DNA from: Cognatiluteimonas profundi
GTDB taxonomy: Bacteria > Pseudomonadota > Gammaproteobacteria > Xanthomonadales > Xanthomonadaceae
Direction of reading: 5' to 3'
Assembly: GCF_009792795.1 (NCBI RefSeq)
Contig: NZ_VKHQ01000002.1
Coordinates: 124,001-188,000, forward strand
DNA length: 64,000 bases
The position numbers and the translations under genes are program-made. The notes below the pieces were generated by a model. The model worked only from the letters and a program-made list of their open reading frames with translations. It was not told the DNA's origin and ran no database searches. Below, piece by piece: positions 63,437 to 64,000 of the stretch. Positions within the stretch are counted from its first letter, which is position 1, and each line of letters begins with the position of its first letter.

Positions 63437-64000
63437 CTTGCCGATCCCGGCGCGACGCCGCCGCAGGCGCGCCACAGGCGCTCCAGCTCGTCCGCCGGCA
63501 TCGGTCGCGCCAGGAAGTAGCCCTGGGCCTGGTCGCAGCCGTGCGCGCGCAGGAAATCCAGCTGCTCGGCTGTCTCCACGCACTCGGCGATCACCTGCAG
63601 GTTGAGCCGGTGCGCCAGGTCGATGATGGTCAGCGTGATCGATGCATCCTCGGCATTGGTGGTGACGTCGCGGATGAAACTGCCATCGATCTTGACCGCG
63701 TCCAGCGGGAAGCGGCGCAGGTAGGCCAGGCTGGAATACCCGGTGCCAAAGTCATCCACGGAAATATGGATGCCGGACCCCTGGAGCCGCCGCAGCATGT
63801 CGATGCTGTACTCGGCATCGGACATCAGCGCGCTTTCCGTCAGCTCGAATTCCAGCAGCCCCGCAGGCACCTCGTGTCGCTGCAGGCAGGCGGCAGTCAT
63901 CGACCACAATTCGCGCGCGCCGGCGTCCGTGCGCGCAAGACCACGCGGGGCCGTTGGCGATGCCGGCGTTTCCCCGGCCATCTGCTGCGCCGAGACGTTG
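63433..64000 (-). CDS. EAL-domain protein, N-terminal part outside window
   Basis: C-terminal ~190 codons of a larger minus-strand protein; the frame stays open to the window edge, and the codons before the first internal ATG encode NVSAQQ, a conserved part of the EAL fold, so the gene continues beyond base 64000. Visible catalytic motifs are FELTES, VDDFGTGYSSLAYL, KIDGSFI, AECVET and the C-terminal QGYFLARP. The EAL triplet itself lies outside. It is probably an active c-di-GMP phosphodiesterase; sensor and GGDEF domains cannot be judged. Confidence 0.9.
   Translation of the reverse strand, partial: NVSAQQMAGETPASPTAPRGLARTDAGARELWSMTAACLQRHEVPAGLLEFELTESALMSDAEYSIDMLRRLQGSGIHISVDDFGTGYSSLAYLRRFPLDAVKIDGSFIRDVTTNAEDASITLTIIDLAHRLNLQVIAECVETAEQLDFLRAHGCDQAQGYFLARPMPADELERLWRACGGVAPGSAS

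Noticed and set aside
1-64000. tRNA, rRNA, CRISPR arrays, insertion sequences or prophage genes
   Set aside because: Reading both strands gave no cloverleaf-like motifs, regular spacer repeats, transposase motifs or phage structural genes.

Overview
The window is about 64 kb of GC-rich, densely packed chromosomal DNA from a gammaproteobacterium, most probably Xanthomonadaceae/Lysobacteraceae (Lysobacter, Luteimonas or a relative). The evidence is the gene content and order: ptsN-hprK-rapZ-EIIA-ptsH-ptsI-mgtE, yqgE-ruvX-pyrB, pilT-pilU, yggS-proC-DUF4426 and aroK-aroB-hemE. A large TonB-dependent receptor, many beta-propeller and c-di-GMP sensors and a FadE-type acyl-CoA dehydrogenase fit the same group. 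I see no tRNA, rRNA, insertion sequence, prophage or CRISPR array. No gap between genes exceeds about 210 bases, so this is mostly core chromosome.

Layout. 1-6.3 kb: a regulatory phosphotransferase chain (PtsN, HPr kinase, RapZ, an EIIA of the mannose family, HPr, EI) with no sugar permease, followed by the Mg2+ transporter MgtE. 6.3-12.5 kb: a secreted esterase, pyrB/ruvX/yqgE, a DUF72 protein and the twitching ATPases PilU and PilT. 12.6-20.6 kb: housekeeping metabolism (PLP homeostasis, proline, pyridoxal phosphate, glycerate kinase, shikimate, haem) plus a BtuF-like protein without a signal peptide. 20.5-37.3 kb: secreted peptidases, an MFS exporter, two very large propeller sensors (one hybrid histidine kinase, one diguanylate cyclase), a MASE1-GGDEF-EAL protein, a YceI/cytochrome b561/YceI cassette and L-serine dehydratase. 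37.3-44.3 kb: RF3, an AsmA-like protein, a CBS protein, a glycosyltransferase, MtgA and Hsp33.

44.4-52.1 kb is the most intriguing part. An unrecognised secreted, probably outer-membrane protein behind a good promoter is followed by a TonB-dependent receptor, a strong terminator, a TPR-sulfotransferase and a prolyl-4-hydroxylase-like 2OG-Fe(II) dioxygenase. Converging on these is a TPR/aspartyl-beta-hydroxylase-like dioxygenase translationally coupled to pckG. This looks like an envelope receptor with protein- or peptide-modifying enzymes whose substrate is unknown. 53.9-64 kb: a TetR regulator with a palindromic operator over the fadE promoter, fadE, an ECF sigma/anti-sigma/DUF4097 cassette, a metallophosphoesterase, an amidohydrolase, a GMC oxidoreductase and a truncated EAL protein.

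Regulatory theme. At several genes a -10 hexamer ends only 5-7 bases before the start codon and no Shine-Dalgarno is visible (yqgE, the WGR gene, pdxH and the glycerate kinase, M23 peptidase, aroK, EIIA), which suggests leaderless transcripts. At several promoters the -10 box also sits between short GC-rich inverted arms. Genes are often coupled by ATGA overlaps, and two convergent pairs share a single CTAG as both stop codons.
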